Shown here: one piece after another, positions 14,855 through 27,888 of the stretch
Position numbering within the stretch: position 1 is the stretch's first letter
How the letters are laid out: the number at the start of each line of letters is the position of its first letter
Source of the DNA: Osedax frankpressi
Lineage: Eukaryota; Annelida; Polychaeta; Sabellida; Siboglinidae
Assembly: GCA_964035775.1 (NCBI GenBank)
Contig: OZ038315.1
Location: forward strand, 12,327,066-12,391,065
Length of the DNA stretch: 64,000 nucleotides
Direction of reading: 5' to 3'
The notes under the pieces: model-generated
What the model was told of the DNA's origin: nothing
The model's database searches: none
Seen by the model: only the letters and a program-made list of their open reading frames with translations
Made by a program: the position numbers and the translations under genes

Positions 14855-15193
14855 ACTATTCTAGAGTAGTATGCATAGCTGTTGTCAAATCACAATATTC
14901 AATATACATTGGAAATATTAAATATTATAATCGAACGAAATACATATTCATATAAAATATATTTGTTTGAAATCGCATATAATGTGTTAAGATATAAACT
15001 AGATTATATTCACCATTAAATGTATACATTCTTATTTACATTAATATATACATAAATTCTAATTATCTTAATAATATGTGAACTTTTATATAAACAGGTA
15101 CTTTATATTATTAAAGAATTCTAGGTATTGCTCGTATTAAGTACTATTATTTAAATTTAGGAAACATACCCAATTATATATAGTATAATAATG

Positions 15194-15225
<32 letters not shown>

Positions 15226-15614
15226 TACAAGATTAGATCGATGGTTATAATAGTTATGGTTTCATAGTATACCATTATAGTATATATATATACTACATAA
15301 GTGTTCAGCATTATAGCATAAATATCTATATATGGAATGTGCTTGTCACAAGCTATTTTCTAAATATCGATTGTTTTACTGATGTCGTCATTACCATTAT
15401 CTTGTCTTATGATAATCTCATTATGTAACGTGAGTGTGGATGCCATTATTTTTCAGAAGTTATATAGTATACGAAATTATATATTAAATTATTATTTTTT
15501 TAACTAATGTTAAAATTGCAAGGATTGTAATTATATTTGAAATACTAATCACTTAATTTATATAATATTAAAGGCGAGTAATATTTCAGTATTAACCTAC
15601 ATCATTATATATAC

Positions 15615-15681
<67 letters not shown>

Positions 15682-15797
15682 TTCATGTTATATTTGTATT
15701 ATATTATGCATATTTATATGATCCTATGAAATGTATCTTGGTGTATTTATTTTATATCATATTTGTATACTATAACTATATTACATTGGCACGCAGA
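14421..15797. other. AT-rich DNA upstream of PCBP
   Basis: Contains (AT)n at about 14812-14852, 15196-15222 and 15612-15677. No exon was seen. It may be the 5' UTR intron of the PCBP gene. Confidence 0.4.
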
Positions 15798-15808
15798 TAG
15801 ATTATACC

Positions 15809-16115
15809 ATGGCGTCTTCATCTGATGAGTGTCTTACTCCAACCGGAAGTGATAGCTCGTCTCCGGGTTCCACTTCCGCTGGGCGGCCACTTCCTGTCTG
15901 TAGTTTTCGTATACTGATGGATGGAAAAGTAAGTGCCCTACTCCAATGCCCTAGAATTGCTTGTCCTTTCTTATTTTTACTTTTTAATACTATAGACATG
16001 GTTCTATATATATATATATATATATATATAGTATCTCATTTCTCTCTTATAAAAATACAATTTGCATATATTAGTTAGATGCATGCTCATCTAAATATAT
16101 CAACACACACATACA

Positions 16116-16167
<52 letters not shown>

Positions 16168-16981
16168 GCATTATCAAATAATACAATATTTCATGAGTTG
16201 ATCTTTATAATATAGTAGTGATATGATTGCCATATATTTTCTAATATACTATACATGATATTTTATAGTTCTAATCATAATAAATAAGACATATATATTG
16301 ATTTCACTGCTGCTTTCACAGTATTTTTAACAAAAACATTATTTCTAGGAGGCAGGGAGCATCATTGGAAAGAAAGGAATTAATATAAAGAAATATAGAG
16401 AAGAGGTATTTTTTACTATTATTAATTGATTATTATAAATTATTTAATTATAACATATACATTTAATATAAAATGTAAAGTGATTATTATCATATTATTA
16501 TTTTATATCTTATATTAGAAAATATGTAATACTCATATATATTAAATACTTTGTAGTATATTATTTAGCATTTACTTTTCCCTGTAGTAATGGATATGTT
16601 AAAACACGGTTAAGTGTAATACGTTTAAAAATAGTCTTATCAGGCACCTGGCACATGAAACAATAATAGTACACCTGTTTGACCTCACAACATATATATG
16701 CACTTTCAATTCGCCCACCTTCATTCACAAGGATACAACTGCTCTAAATAAAGAAACTGGACAGTTGTTAATATATATTATGTTTTAGACGTATGTAACA
16801 ATTTAGCAGTCTATAGCGAACAAGTGTACTTAATGTAGGTCTCTCTCCTTTTCCCTCTCCCTCTCCCTTCCACTATCTATCTCCCTCTCTCTCTCTCTAC
16901 TTTTCCCTCTCCCTCTCCCTCCCACTATCTATCTCCCTCTCCCTCTCTCTCTACTTTTCCCTCTCCCTCTCCCTCCCACTA

Positions 16982-17050
<69 letters not shown>

Positions 17051-18054
17051 CCCTCTCCCTCACTATCTATCTCCATATCCATCTCACTCTCCCACTCCTC
17101 CCTCTCACTATCCCTCCCCCTATATATATATATATCCCTCTCCCTCCCTCTCCCTCTCTCTCTACTTTTCCCTCTCCTTCTCCCTCTCTCTCTACTTTTC
17201 CCTCTCCCTCTCCCTCCCACTATCTATCTCCATCTCAATCTCACTCTCCTACTCCTCCCTCTCCATCCCCTATCTCCTCCATCACTCTCATTCTATCCTT
17301 CGACATATCCCTCCCCTCTCCTACTCTTACTCCCACTCTCCATCTTCATCTCGGCCCTTCTCACCCTCAATCTTAATCTCCCTCTCCCTCTCCCCTATCT
17401 ATCTCCTTCTCCATGTCCCTGTCCCTGTCCTTCTCCCTCCCCCTCTCCCTCCCCCTAGATATCTCCTTCTCACTCTCCCTCATTATATCCTTCACCCTAT
17501 CCCACTCCTTCTCCTACTCCCACTCTCCATCTTCATCTCGGCCCTTCTCACCCTCAATCTTAATCTCCCTCTCCCTCTCCCCTATCTATCTCCTTCTCCA
17601 TGTCCCTGTCCCTGTCCTTCTCCCTCCCCCTCTCCCTCCCCCTAGATATCTCCTTCTCACTCTCCCTCATTATATCCTTCACCCTATCCCACTCCTTCTC
17701 CTACTCCCACTCTCCATCTTCATCTCGGCACACCCCATCCTCAATCTTAATCTCCCTCCCCAAGAAAAATATATCAGTATTATGCCTATTTTCCATGTTA
17801 CTTATCTCTAGCATGCGATAACTACCATGCTATATACACTATATTTACACTTGTGCACTAAATATGGTTTACATTACATTATAATATAATATAATATAAT
17901 AAAACAAGTGTTACAATATTTATGTTGCAGTTGTTCATAAATCATATATCAGTGGTTTATATTATAATACGTATTGAATTACCTCCAAGATAATAATTCA
18001 CAGATATTTTCTTAATTAAATTAATATTAATTTAATCACTATATGAATATAATG

Positions 18055-18096
<42 letters not shown>

Positions 18097-18164
18097 TTAC
18101 AATATTATATAATATTATTCATTAATTCAATTATAGAAATTCAAACATGAGTATTATAACCGTA

Positions 18165-18210
<46 letters not shown>

Positions 18211-21200
18211 TTTTGAATTTTCATAATTCATATTACATAAAAAAATGATTATTGCAGAGTGGAGCTAAGATAAACATATCAGATTCATCTTGTCCTGATA
18301 GAGTGGTCAGTGTTACTGGTACATCTGATCAAATTTTTAAAGCTTTCCAAATGATTAATAGCAAACTTGAAACCGTTAGTAGTTAAAGTTATTATATATA
18401 ATAAACTACTATTTATTATATATTATAATTCTATATAGAACACTGATACATAAATATAATAGATAAGTAAACTTGAATACCAATAAACTCAAATAATCAA
18501 TATTCTCTTTATTTTTTTATTTACTGTATTTTATATGATAAAAATAGTGAAATATTGTAATCATAATATTAGTAAGGAACTTAAAATATCTATATATAGT
18601 AAATATTTTATTTATGTGTAATGATAGTTTTCCTTGTGGTACAACATTATCATAAAAATTGGAAGTGCTCGACAAATCAATATAAAAAGTATTCGTCAGC
18701 CTGTCACTCAATTCTCAATTGCAATACCATTTGCTATTCCTTATATGTTTCCTTATATGCTTCCTTATATGCTTCCTTAGTATAGGCTATGCGTCATATC
18801 TCTCGCCACTCTTCTCTCTTATCTGAATTTATAAATGCCTTCTCTAGACGAAATATTTATATTTATTAATATATAATATTCATTCAATTTTCACATACTT
18901 TATATATTAATACACATATTATAATTACTTTTTAAATTTTTATCATAGGATTTAAATGGTTTGACGGCTGCACTGACTTCTACATTCAATAGAGCTCTGG
19001 TCCCAATCGGGAAGGTTATATATTTGTATGCAATTATACGTGCATTGATTCAGAATAACAATGAAATAATTAGTAATCGAAACAACAGTTGAATCTGTCT
19101 ATGCCGATTTTATTGAGAGTTATCTTAACGTGTGGACAGTACCAAGCATTGATGAGAAATGGAGCATGTAAATTTAATGATATAAAAGAAGTTAGTTATT
19201 AAACAATGCGTATACGTAACTTTGTGCATATGTATTCTACATTGTAATTATGTCATTGAATGATCGTTACCTACAATATTCTATAGAAATTAAATTACAC
19301 CTTTAAATAAAAACAATTGGTAACCCGATAAAATTTAAACCTTCTTTTTAAACATATTTTAAAGATATTGATAATTAGACAGTATACATAATCTTTAAAC
19401 AAAATGATTAAATATAATAATGTAAGTCAATTAATGTAACTAGAAGATTACAGTATAGATTTAATGTTTATTCATTGACTAGATTACTGGCGCCAATATA
19501 GCAATCACTGGGGAGTTCTTGATGGGCACTCCGGAGAGAATTGTCACTCTTTCCGGTAGTTCTGCTGCTGTTGCGGATGCTATCTACCAAATCACTCAGT
19601 TACAAGTATCCTCTCATGATATGGTTGGCAACGAATGACATTATATATATTTCTTTATAAAATGGTTAACAAACTACAGCTATATACAGCTATAACCGTA
19701 TTCTTGGTTATTCGAATAGTTTGTTTAAAGTGATATGTAAATACAGTTTTTTACCTACAAATAGATATTGGAAGAGTTCCATGACCATCATCACCGGTAA
19801 GGATTTGTTAACTTCGCACACAAACACCTCCTCCCACTCCACTCCATCAACAGCTACCCTCGACAGCTACACCAGCCCAGTACAACTCTTATTACTACTA
19901 ACATTTAATGACAGGCAATGCATCTGCATCATTAAACGAGCGTCTATGTGCCGTATGTTATTTCACCTTAATAACGCATATCCGGGTATCACTGCGTCAA
20001 TGGCACGTTTTAAAAACACGCGGTGTTGGTGGCTAGCACTCCAAACCAATTGCAAGTGAATACAACTAAGCTTGAGTATCGTCCACGATGTTATCCCATG
20101 TATTTCGGTCAATGAATTATGGCTTTCCTTTGATTACCCGCCCGTCAACTTTTCTGTATTTAAGCCATCCCTCCGCCCGCCCTCCTATCCACATATTTCT
20201 ACCTTTAAACGCTCGCGCCGTTTCTTTACGTTGAACATTCTTTACGTCTTACCTACAGGCAACCTCGCAAAGCATTCATAGAGCAGCTCAGCAACAACAA
20301 CAAATGCACCAGCAACAAAAGGCAGCGGTTCTGGCTACGAACCAGTTGCCTACGCAACAACACGCTTTTCCCATTACTACGGGTATCCCAGCACCTTCCG
20401 CAGCTTCACAAATTGCATCTTTTGTACCTCAGCAAACAGCTGCTCCAAATCTTGATGTAAGTTATGTAATGTATTACCTAATTACCTAATTATATGTCGT
20501 TGTTTGCTATTATTTGGATATCGATTTCTGATTGTTTATTTTAAGACAATGCATGCATTAGAATTTACACATCAATAGACAAAGTTACACTCAACTTTAT
20601 TTTAACATTAATACACGTAATTCTTATTTTTCTGTTCACATTTTTATATGTTAATTAATAGAATGTAATTTTACAATTACAAAATAATTTTCTATGCCAG
20701 TTATTTTTTATTACCCACTTATTAAATTTTCTATTTGCATGTACCTTATTGTGTGTTTTAGTATTCGGTAACTTCCTCGCATACTAATGAATCAATTGCA
20801 CTTTTAGTATCCATTGACTTTGATACCGTTCTTTAAGACTGCACTACCGGCTTCTCAGGTACTATAGCTTTAGAATGGCAACTCTATAAATATGTTTTAA
20901 GCTATAATTAATGCATTTTATTATATTCGGCTTGCTTTTGTTTTTTAAATACCGATTCAGTTCTTTTTATTTCAAGTTTTACTTTATTCAACTAATATTT
21001 GTAGGCTCAACTCAATCCATTCTTACCTTTACCACAAATGCAATTTCCAGCATTGCAAACTCCCCAAGTTAGAATATTACTTATCTATTGATATTCTATA
21101 AACATTATATAATAACATATTTATTTTTTAAATGTAACTCATGTAAGTGACTATATTAAATAATCTATAACAGACAAGGCCATTAATGTGATCATTATAT

Positions 21201-21589
21201 TTATTTATTATTAAAACTATGATTATTGAATTCACAGCTCCACAAATTGCCAAATAATGATCCTAATGACCATGTTATGCATTTGTCCCATGTTCCTCAC
21301 ATGATTCCAAATATGATGACTCAACATATTCCCCAGCCTATACATCAACATCCAGGTTTTTATTGATGAAGTTAAATAATGTGCATTGTCTCATGTATTG
21401 TAAATATAAATATAATTAATTAAGTACTATATTTTCAATTTCAATAAATATGGATGTTATATAATAAAATGTATCCAGAATAATTCAAGAAAATCAATAT
21501 TTTTATTTTTCATAAACTTATCCGAAATTAATAACAGATTTTAAAATTATATTATTTAATTTATTATTAATTCTTAGTAATGTATGGTT

Positions 21590-21634
<45 letters not shown>

Positions 21635-24083
21635 TTAGTAAAGTTATATTAAAATGTTACTTGAACATGTATGTTTAATGATAATATAATATGTAAAATG
21701 TAAACATTTATGTAATAATAATGTTAATATTATATATTTATAATACTCGCTTAAAATATGAATAATATGTTAGTAAAAGATATTTTTTAACAAAATTCTA
21801 AAATCTAACAAATAAAAAATTTTAAATAAATAATTCTTCTGTTATTTTACCAAGAAAAGAAACTGTTCATGTAAAATGTAATAATATATTGAATACATTT
21901 TTATTTTAATACACTTTTGTATTTAATTTGTTAATTTTTATATTGGTGTTTAAGTTATTTTTATTTATATATTTTTATTAGTTATTATTTCCTTTGAGTG
22001 TATTCTGTAATATATCATTTGTAACATCCTATATTAAATAAAATGGTAATATTTGTCAATATAGTTATTTGAGATATCCAGAGTAGGAAATATTGTAAAA
22101 TTATTATTCTGCTCGATATCATTGTTTTAATAGATAATTGTAAATTTGTGATGGAATAATTTTATGGTATAATTTTCTAGAATTGGATTAGAAGTATTTA
22201 CATAAACTGGATCTGAAATGTTGTATATGTTATTTATATTATTCTCATTGTAGTCAGTCCTATAGGACTCGTTGCTATTGAGAAAATCATTAGTTATTGT
22301 TATCAGTTATTGTTGAGTTATATCAGCCACCGATTTATAAATCTGTATCCAATTCATCTCTATGTACAAATTCATCATTATATTTACATATTCATAGTGT
22401 AAAATATTTATTGTATGTTATGTTTTCAAGATGTGTATTTTTTGTTGTATAAAATTGTGTGTAAAGTCTCTATAATTAAATCATTATTGAATTTATTAGT
22501 TTATATTATATTATTTATTCTCAGTTAGATATAATATGATATAATTATGAAAATATTTATGAATTTTCTATATTTTGTAATATTTAGATTACATTTAAAA
22601 TATAGACTAGATAATATTTGAAATTATAGAACTTGAACAAATAAATGTCTCTACTTACAAACATACATTGGGAAATATAATTTAATCAATGGGTATTGTG
22701 TAAAGTAATATTAAATTTTCCTTTTCACCATTTTTATTATGTAATTTTTATTTCTTTTTCATCCATAATATAAATAAGTTAGTTATACTTTATTTTATAA
22801 GTTTTAAATGAAAAATATATAATTAGATACTTGGTAATTTGATACTAATCAAACTGTGTAATAAATGCATTGTATTCATTAATACAATTGCATGTACTGT
22901 ATGTAATATGTAGTATAGGTATCGTAATACACAAAGTTGATATGAAAATATAAATATTTATCTGTTAGACAAATCTTTAATTATGTAACTTAAAAGTATA
23001 ATAATATGTAAAAAACGATAAAAAAATTATATATCATTGTATTGTTTATAGAAATTATATATTATCTTATTTGTAAAATAATCCATACAAATATATTTTC
23101 CAGAAAATTAAACAGTAGTATTTGTGAGGATTACATATAATGATACTAAATTATGATATCTAATAATTATAATCCTAAATAGTAATTTGATCTGTCCATC
23201 TATTTAGAATTAAAATTAGTTTATCTTAACACGTATTTAACTAACACAAATAAAACTAAAGGATACTTTAATTTAAATTGATAATTATATTTATAATTAA
23301 AACTATAATAATAAATCTTTAAATAGTTTTACCTGTGATGCAACCTCCAACTGCAAGCGGACCTATGGGTAACCATATTTGTGAAATTGCAATTCCAAAT
23401 TCCATGATCGGTAGTATTATAGGAAGAGCTGGTTCCAGAATTAATGAAATTAGGTTTGTTTAAGTTTGAACAAATATTATAAACATCAACATATTGAAAT
23501 TCATTAAATAAACCATTTTATATCTTACATTCTTTACCCAGGCAAGTATCGGGAGCTAATATCAAAATATCTAATACCGAAGAGGGTATGGGAGAACGTA
23601 AAGTAACTATTTCTGGGTCACTCGACTCCATTAATGCAGCTCAAATATTGATAAATACAAGGTCGTCAAACAATGTCATATATACTAATTAATATAATAC
23701 ATATTATAACTAAACATGTATTATTTTAATTATTACTTAATTTTTCAATATAACATCGGATGTGTTGACTACAATAAAGTCTAAATATTAATGTGGTTCA
23801 CATTATATTTAATACACATAGCCAAAATGAAAATTATAAATATAAAATATTATTTTATTATATGATATTATTGTATTAATCTGCCAAAATTAATAATAAT
23901 AATGCTATTATTTATAGTCTCGGAGTAATGCCTCCAGTTGATCAGGTAATGCCGCAAGTTAAGTTGCCGACCTCGTTTTACTCTAACAATGAGGTGCTGT
24001 CAACTCATGATCTAACGACTAAAATGAAGTCCTCCGTTTTCTCTGGTTCACACCTAGAACCCCATAAGTTCATGCCCTACTGA
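15809..24083 (+). CDS. PCBP: PCBP-family poly(C)-binding protein with three KH domains
   Basis: Thirteen coding exons with consistent phases: 15809-15928, 16349-16405, 18258-18374, 18949-19014, 19089-19190, 19483-19605, 20259-20456, 20808-20858, 21005-21067, 21238-21355, 23327-23453, 23542-23661, 23918-24083; 475 aa. KH1 (about residues 32-97) reads FRILMDGKEAGSIIGKKG, very close to PCBP/hnRNP E proteins. KH2 (about 126-195) keeps the fold pattern, but its GxxG loop is RNGA (143-146). A Gln-rich, low-complexity linker (196-338, QQQQ and His/Met/Pro-rich) follows, then KH3 (about 355-421) with a good GRAG loop (371-374). Family role: binding C/U-rich RNA to control splicing, stability and translation. 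ATG 15809 is chosen because an acceptor-like CAG lies 11 bases upstream and KH1 follows at the usual distance. Introns hold long AT microsatellites and a C/U-rich satellite. The stop lies in a small tandem repeat. Confidence 0.93.
16838..17768 (+). repeat. C/T-rich satellite inside PCBP intron 2, with a 187-bp higher-order repeat
   Basis: About 930 bp of nearly pure pyrimidine on the sense strand. The first part repeats a roughly 50-65-bp unit (CACTATCTATCTCCC... then CTACTTTTCCC) with a (CT)n core at 16987-17044. From about 17331 a 187-bp unit occurs 2.3 times; the marker CATCTTCATCTCGG is at 17341, 17528 and 17715. The transcribed RNA would be a long CU-rich tract, the ligand type of the encoded protein. 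Confidence 0.93.
18058..18208. repeat. Paired (AT)n arrays just upstream of PCBP exon 3
   Basis: (AT)n runs lie at about 18056-18092 and 18168-18207, 50-200 bp before the acceptor at 18258. The transcript could form AU hairpins here. Confidence 0.85.
19765..19796 (+). other. Candidate 32-nt cassette exon in PCBP intron 6
   Basis: A pyrimidine tract with an acceptor (TTTTTTACCTACAAATAG) precedes 32 bases and a strong donor CG|GTAAGG. Read in phase 0 after exon 6 it encodes ILEEFHDHHH and leaves phase 2. This does not fit the 20259 acceptor, but it would fit an AG 14 bases further in (exon start near 20273). The segment may be an alternative exon or chance. Confidence 0.25.
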
Positions 24084-24105
24084 ATCCTACTGAATCCTAC
24101 TGAAT
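24074..24105. repeat. 10-bp x3 tandem repeat over the PCBP stop codon
   Basis: CCTACTGAAT is repeated three times; the TGA stop is in the first copy. Later copies are 3' UTR. Confidence 0.9.
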
Positions 24106-26235
24106 ATTCGCCGGTTGAAAACTCATCGAATTTAAATTCTAATAATCCTAAATCGCTCACCAAAAAATACGAAAACTAGCTGACTATTGACCACTGCCAA
24201 ATTACTCCGTCACTGCTGCAGTGTTCCCATCTTTTTGTATACATATCGAGTCAGTATCAGCGTTACCATGGTCCGTCTCAAACACGCGACTCATCTCATT
24301 ATTATTTTGTTAAAATCAACGATATGTTACAAGGAGGCACATGGTAGAGACTAAAGTATTATATTGTTAGTTTTTTTGTGAACGATCTTATCTAATCATT
24401 ACTATTGTCTATTGGCTATGTGTTAATCATAGTATGGAGATGTGCATTTCGCACTAAATAATCACTTTGTGATAATAAATATATAAAAATAGTTATTTTT
24501 TATTACAATTACAATTTTATCTAATAAAATACTGAGTTTGACTTTATGCTGGGGACCAAATCTAATGTGAATATAATTATATCAATGAATTAACTTTAAA
24601 ATAATATCAATATTTACATAAATAATAAATATTTATAGTATTGAAATAAAATAATCATACAAGATGAAATATACATATAGGAGTTATATAATTTATTATA
24701 GTGTATGTGAAATATACATAAACATATTTCATGATAATATCCGAGATTAAAAATACACCCGTTGCATAGAAATATATCGTAGTTCAATTATTTGTTTAGG
24801 TACTATTTGTGGATGTGATTTTTAATATTTATAAATATATATTTAATTACATTGTTCTTATATAAACATAGTATATAAATTAACACATATATAGAATAAG
24901 TATAATATAATATTATAAATATTATTATTTGAATTAATTTTACTAATTTAATTTTTTTTAAATTCTCTATATATAATTTAAATATAATAAGTTAAAAAAT
25001 TGCTTTAATTATCATTGGATGTTTATTACCCGTATGTTAATCTACAGAAGATATATGTGACTGCATATCTTAGTAATCTTGGAGTATGTATATATAAATG
25101 ATTTTAATAATATCATAATTATTATTTAATAATGCACAGACCGTGAAGAATATATTCCACATATTAGTATATATCATTTTAAACTATGTAACATTACTAT
25201 TACTATGGTAATTTATATATATATATTTATTTAAAATAAAATATAATAATATGTTTAAGATTATAGGCATTATTATGTGTATATAATTATATATATTTAT
25301 ATTAAGGCATCATATGATATCTAGTATTTAATGAATTAGAATACATATATTATTTTATTTTTGTATTATATAGTCGATCCTATTTCAAGTATTGTTATAT
25401 ACTTTTTTTTATCAATTTTAAAGATTATAGATTATCATATTGTGTATATTATAATTAATTATTATTCGCCAATAATATTCTTTGATAAAATGTCTAGATT
25501 AGCAATTAATTAATTATAGTAATTATTCTTGATTATAATTTATAATTATAACAATAGTTATGAATATATTATATATTGATTGTGACTAATACATTTAATG
25601 AAGTAATGAATATAAGAATATACTTTATTTTTAAACGAGTACATATGCTACTTCAGGAGTAACAATTGGATGTTATTCTTCAGAAACGTTGCATAATCAC
25701 TGTAAATAAATTGATAGTATAAATATAATATGTCGAAGCATTTCAGGGTCTTTATAAAAATTATTTATAAAAAATACATTATTATTATTAAAATGAATAC
25801 ATATTACATATAAATTTCTATATATATATAGAAGTATAACTAAGATATTGAATTTTGTGTGGGGGTTATACGTACCAACATGTGCAGTGAATGCATCTAG
25901 GCTGATATGGTAGTCTCGTTTTCGCTTTCGTATTCGTAATTTTTGATACAACAACGTTTAACTACAATATGTTAAACTTATTAACAATGCGTACAGTAAA
26001 TATCATGTATCCATTTCTGTGACCTACGCATTAACATTCGTATGTGATATATCCAATTAGTGTAAATCAGAATAATTAAATTACAAATTTGTTTAAATTA
26101 TAAAAGACACCAATGGGAAGATATTACAAATTACACTCTTACAAATATCTTAATTTGGATTATAATTATGCATTATAAAATATGTAAAATTCGATTATAG
26201 TTTGTATATATTGTTTTCTGTTCGATTATGTTAAA
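24106..26235. other. PCBP 3' flank and AT-rich intergenic DNA
   Basis: The first 250 bp or so have balanced composition and probably form 3' UTR. The rest is AT-rich with no exon recognised. Confidence 0.4.
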
Positions 26236-26343
26236 ATGGCGGCGATGTTTGTCGATAAGATACAATTCACCGATAGAACTAAACGATACGTCAATGAAGT
26301 AGACTTACAATTATCGCAGGTGTTGGAAGCGTACAGGGCGTAA
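26236..26343 (+). CDS. Unrecognised small ORF, 35 aa (MAAMFVDKIQFTDRTKRY...)
   Basis: I do not recognise it. An isolated 210-bp patch of coding-like composition begins with ATGGCGGCGATG. It encodes MAAMFVDKIQFTDRTKRY, then VNEVDLQLSQVLEAYRA and TAA. The same frame stays open and protein-like after that stop (PSPQELEDPQVDKQVPPH...) up to 26446. This could be a short real gene, a first exon (the possible donor after TCGCAG at 26319 is weak), or a decayed gene or processed copy with one in-frame stop. Nothing similar was found nearby, and it lies 3' of the CBM14 gene on the opposite strand. Confidence 0.3.
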   Translation: MAAMFVDKIQFTDRTKRYVNEVDLQLSQVLEAYRA

Positions 26344-26499
26344 CCTTCCCCGCAAGAACTTGAAGACCCACAAGTGGATAAACAGGTTCCTCCCCATGTT
26401 ACACAATCAACTGTAGGAGGTGTTTACAAGTTAATAATCACATTATAGAATAAAAGTGTAATTATGGCATAATAAAGCGGCTGATGATATTAATATAAT

Positions 26500-26543
26500 A
26501 GAATTATATATATATATATATGTGTGTATATATATACATACAC

Positions 26544-26633
<90 letters not shown>

Positions 26634-26634
26634 G

Positions 26635-26683
<49 letters not shown>

Positions 26684-26690
26684 GGTAATA
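26500..26690. repeat. Long (AT)n cluster
   Basis: Almost 190 bp of AT dinucleotides with GTGT/CACA interruptions and a repeated 'AATAGAATTATATAT' word at about 26497 and 26630. The YIYIYI frames on both strands are spurious. Confidence 0.95.
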
Positions 26691-26812
26691 TTTTCATGGG
26701 TAGTGAGTTCGAAGTAAATTTGAATTAATCAGAATGCGTAAGAGTTGAACAAATCATTAGGCATGTAGTATTTAGTAAATCAAACGTAGGATACAATACA
26801 ATAAGATGTCAA

Positions 26813-27888
26813 CTAACAATTACTCATTGTAGAGCAGGCTCCGCATGTATTAGTGCTTGTGTCACATCGTCGTGCGAAGTCGTCATAATATTGGTTCTGA
26901 GAGAGCAAACATTCAATGATTAAAAATCTATATATCATGATTATGAAAATATATTCCTTTGGTAACTATGTCGGTAAAAATGATCTTTTAACCACTTAAT
27001 TTTGTTGTGTTCGTAACTTTAATATTTATTTTATATTACATAACTTATTAGCAAGATTAAATACTATTTAGTATTCAATGAAAGTGCATCGACTATATGA
27101 TTTCGTAATATATAATAGAGTACTATAATAGAGTTGTACCATATAGTTAATAACTACTAAATACCTGTGGGCAGGGTCTGTTCAGGTAAGTCCTACCGTC
27201 GGCGCAGGTAACATACGTGGTACATCCGCTACATGACGGGTAATCTCCGTTTGCCATAGCGGTGCAGTCGTGCACACACCGATGACCAGGGCTCATGCAG
27301 TCTTTCTCAGCAATAACTGTTGCGAGGGGTGTAGTTTATAGAATAACTTAACAAACCTTGTAAATATTTCATAATTAATATACATTGGAGACCGGAGAGT
27401 TTTTAATACAGTTAATTTATTGTTTTGCATGCTTTAGTTTATACTAATTTTATTTTTATTAGTATATCAAAATAATGTATGAAAATATTACATCGCTGTG
27501 TTTGCGGGAGTGTATTTATATTTAAATTTATTTATTTATTATCTGTGTTTGAAGTTAAAAATTTAATACGTATACACACAGTAAAGCAAAGTATATTAGT
27601 AAAGGAAATTTGTAATGTATTATGATTATAGATTTCCAAACATATATGCAGTATAGTTGAATACGATAAAATTATTAATTATAAGTCTAATATCGCGTAA
27701 GATAATTATTAGTTTATATGTATACTCTATTGAGCTGAATTACGTCATACGAATTGAGGAAGTTATTATTCGAGTGATTTATAAATAAAAGGTGTTGGTT
27801 GCGAATATTATCAACTTTCTAGATAACGGTATGTTAACTAACCCATGGTGACAACGACACACGCAATAGCAGCAATAAATATATTCAT
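26813..27888 (-). CDS. Small secreted CBM14 (peritrophin-A type) chitin-binding protein
   Basis: Three coding exons on the minus strand: 27888-27843, 27316-27165 and 26896-26813; 93 aa. Residues 1-18 (MNIFIAAIACVVVTMVIA) form a signal peptide. The mature chain carries one CBM14-like domain: C29, C33, C44, C47, C53, C64, C77, with NGDYPSCSGCTTYVTC and the aromatic/Asp stretch QYYDDFARRC typical of the family, then a short Cys-rich tail (C84, C87, C93) ending NC. CBM14 domains bind chitin, as in peritrophic membranes, cuticle, shell matrix or antimicrobial tachycitin-like proteins; which applies here is unknown. The ATG follows directly after a strong acceptor (pyrimidine tract ending TTTGTAG), so a 5' UTR intron or trans-splice site is likely. 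Confidence 0.88.

Noticed and set aside
17413-17821. Frames of 132 and 73 codons (MSLSLSFSLPLSLP)
   Set aside because: Pyrimidine satellite inside PCBP intron 2, duplicated with the 187-bp unit; no protein-like features.
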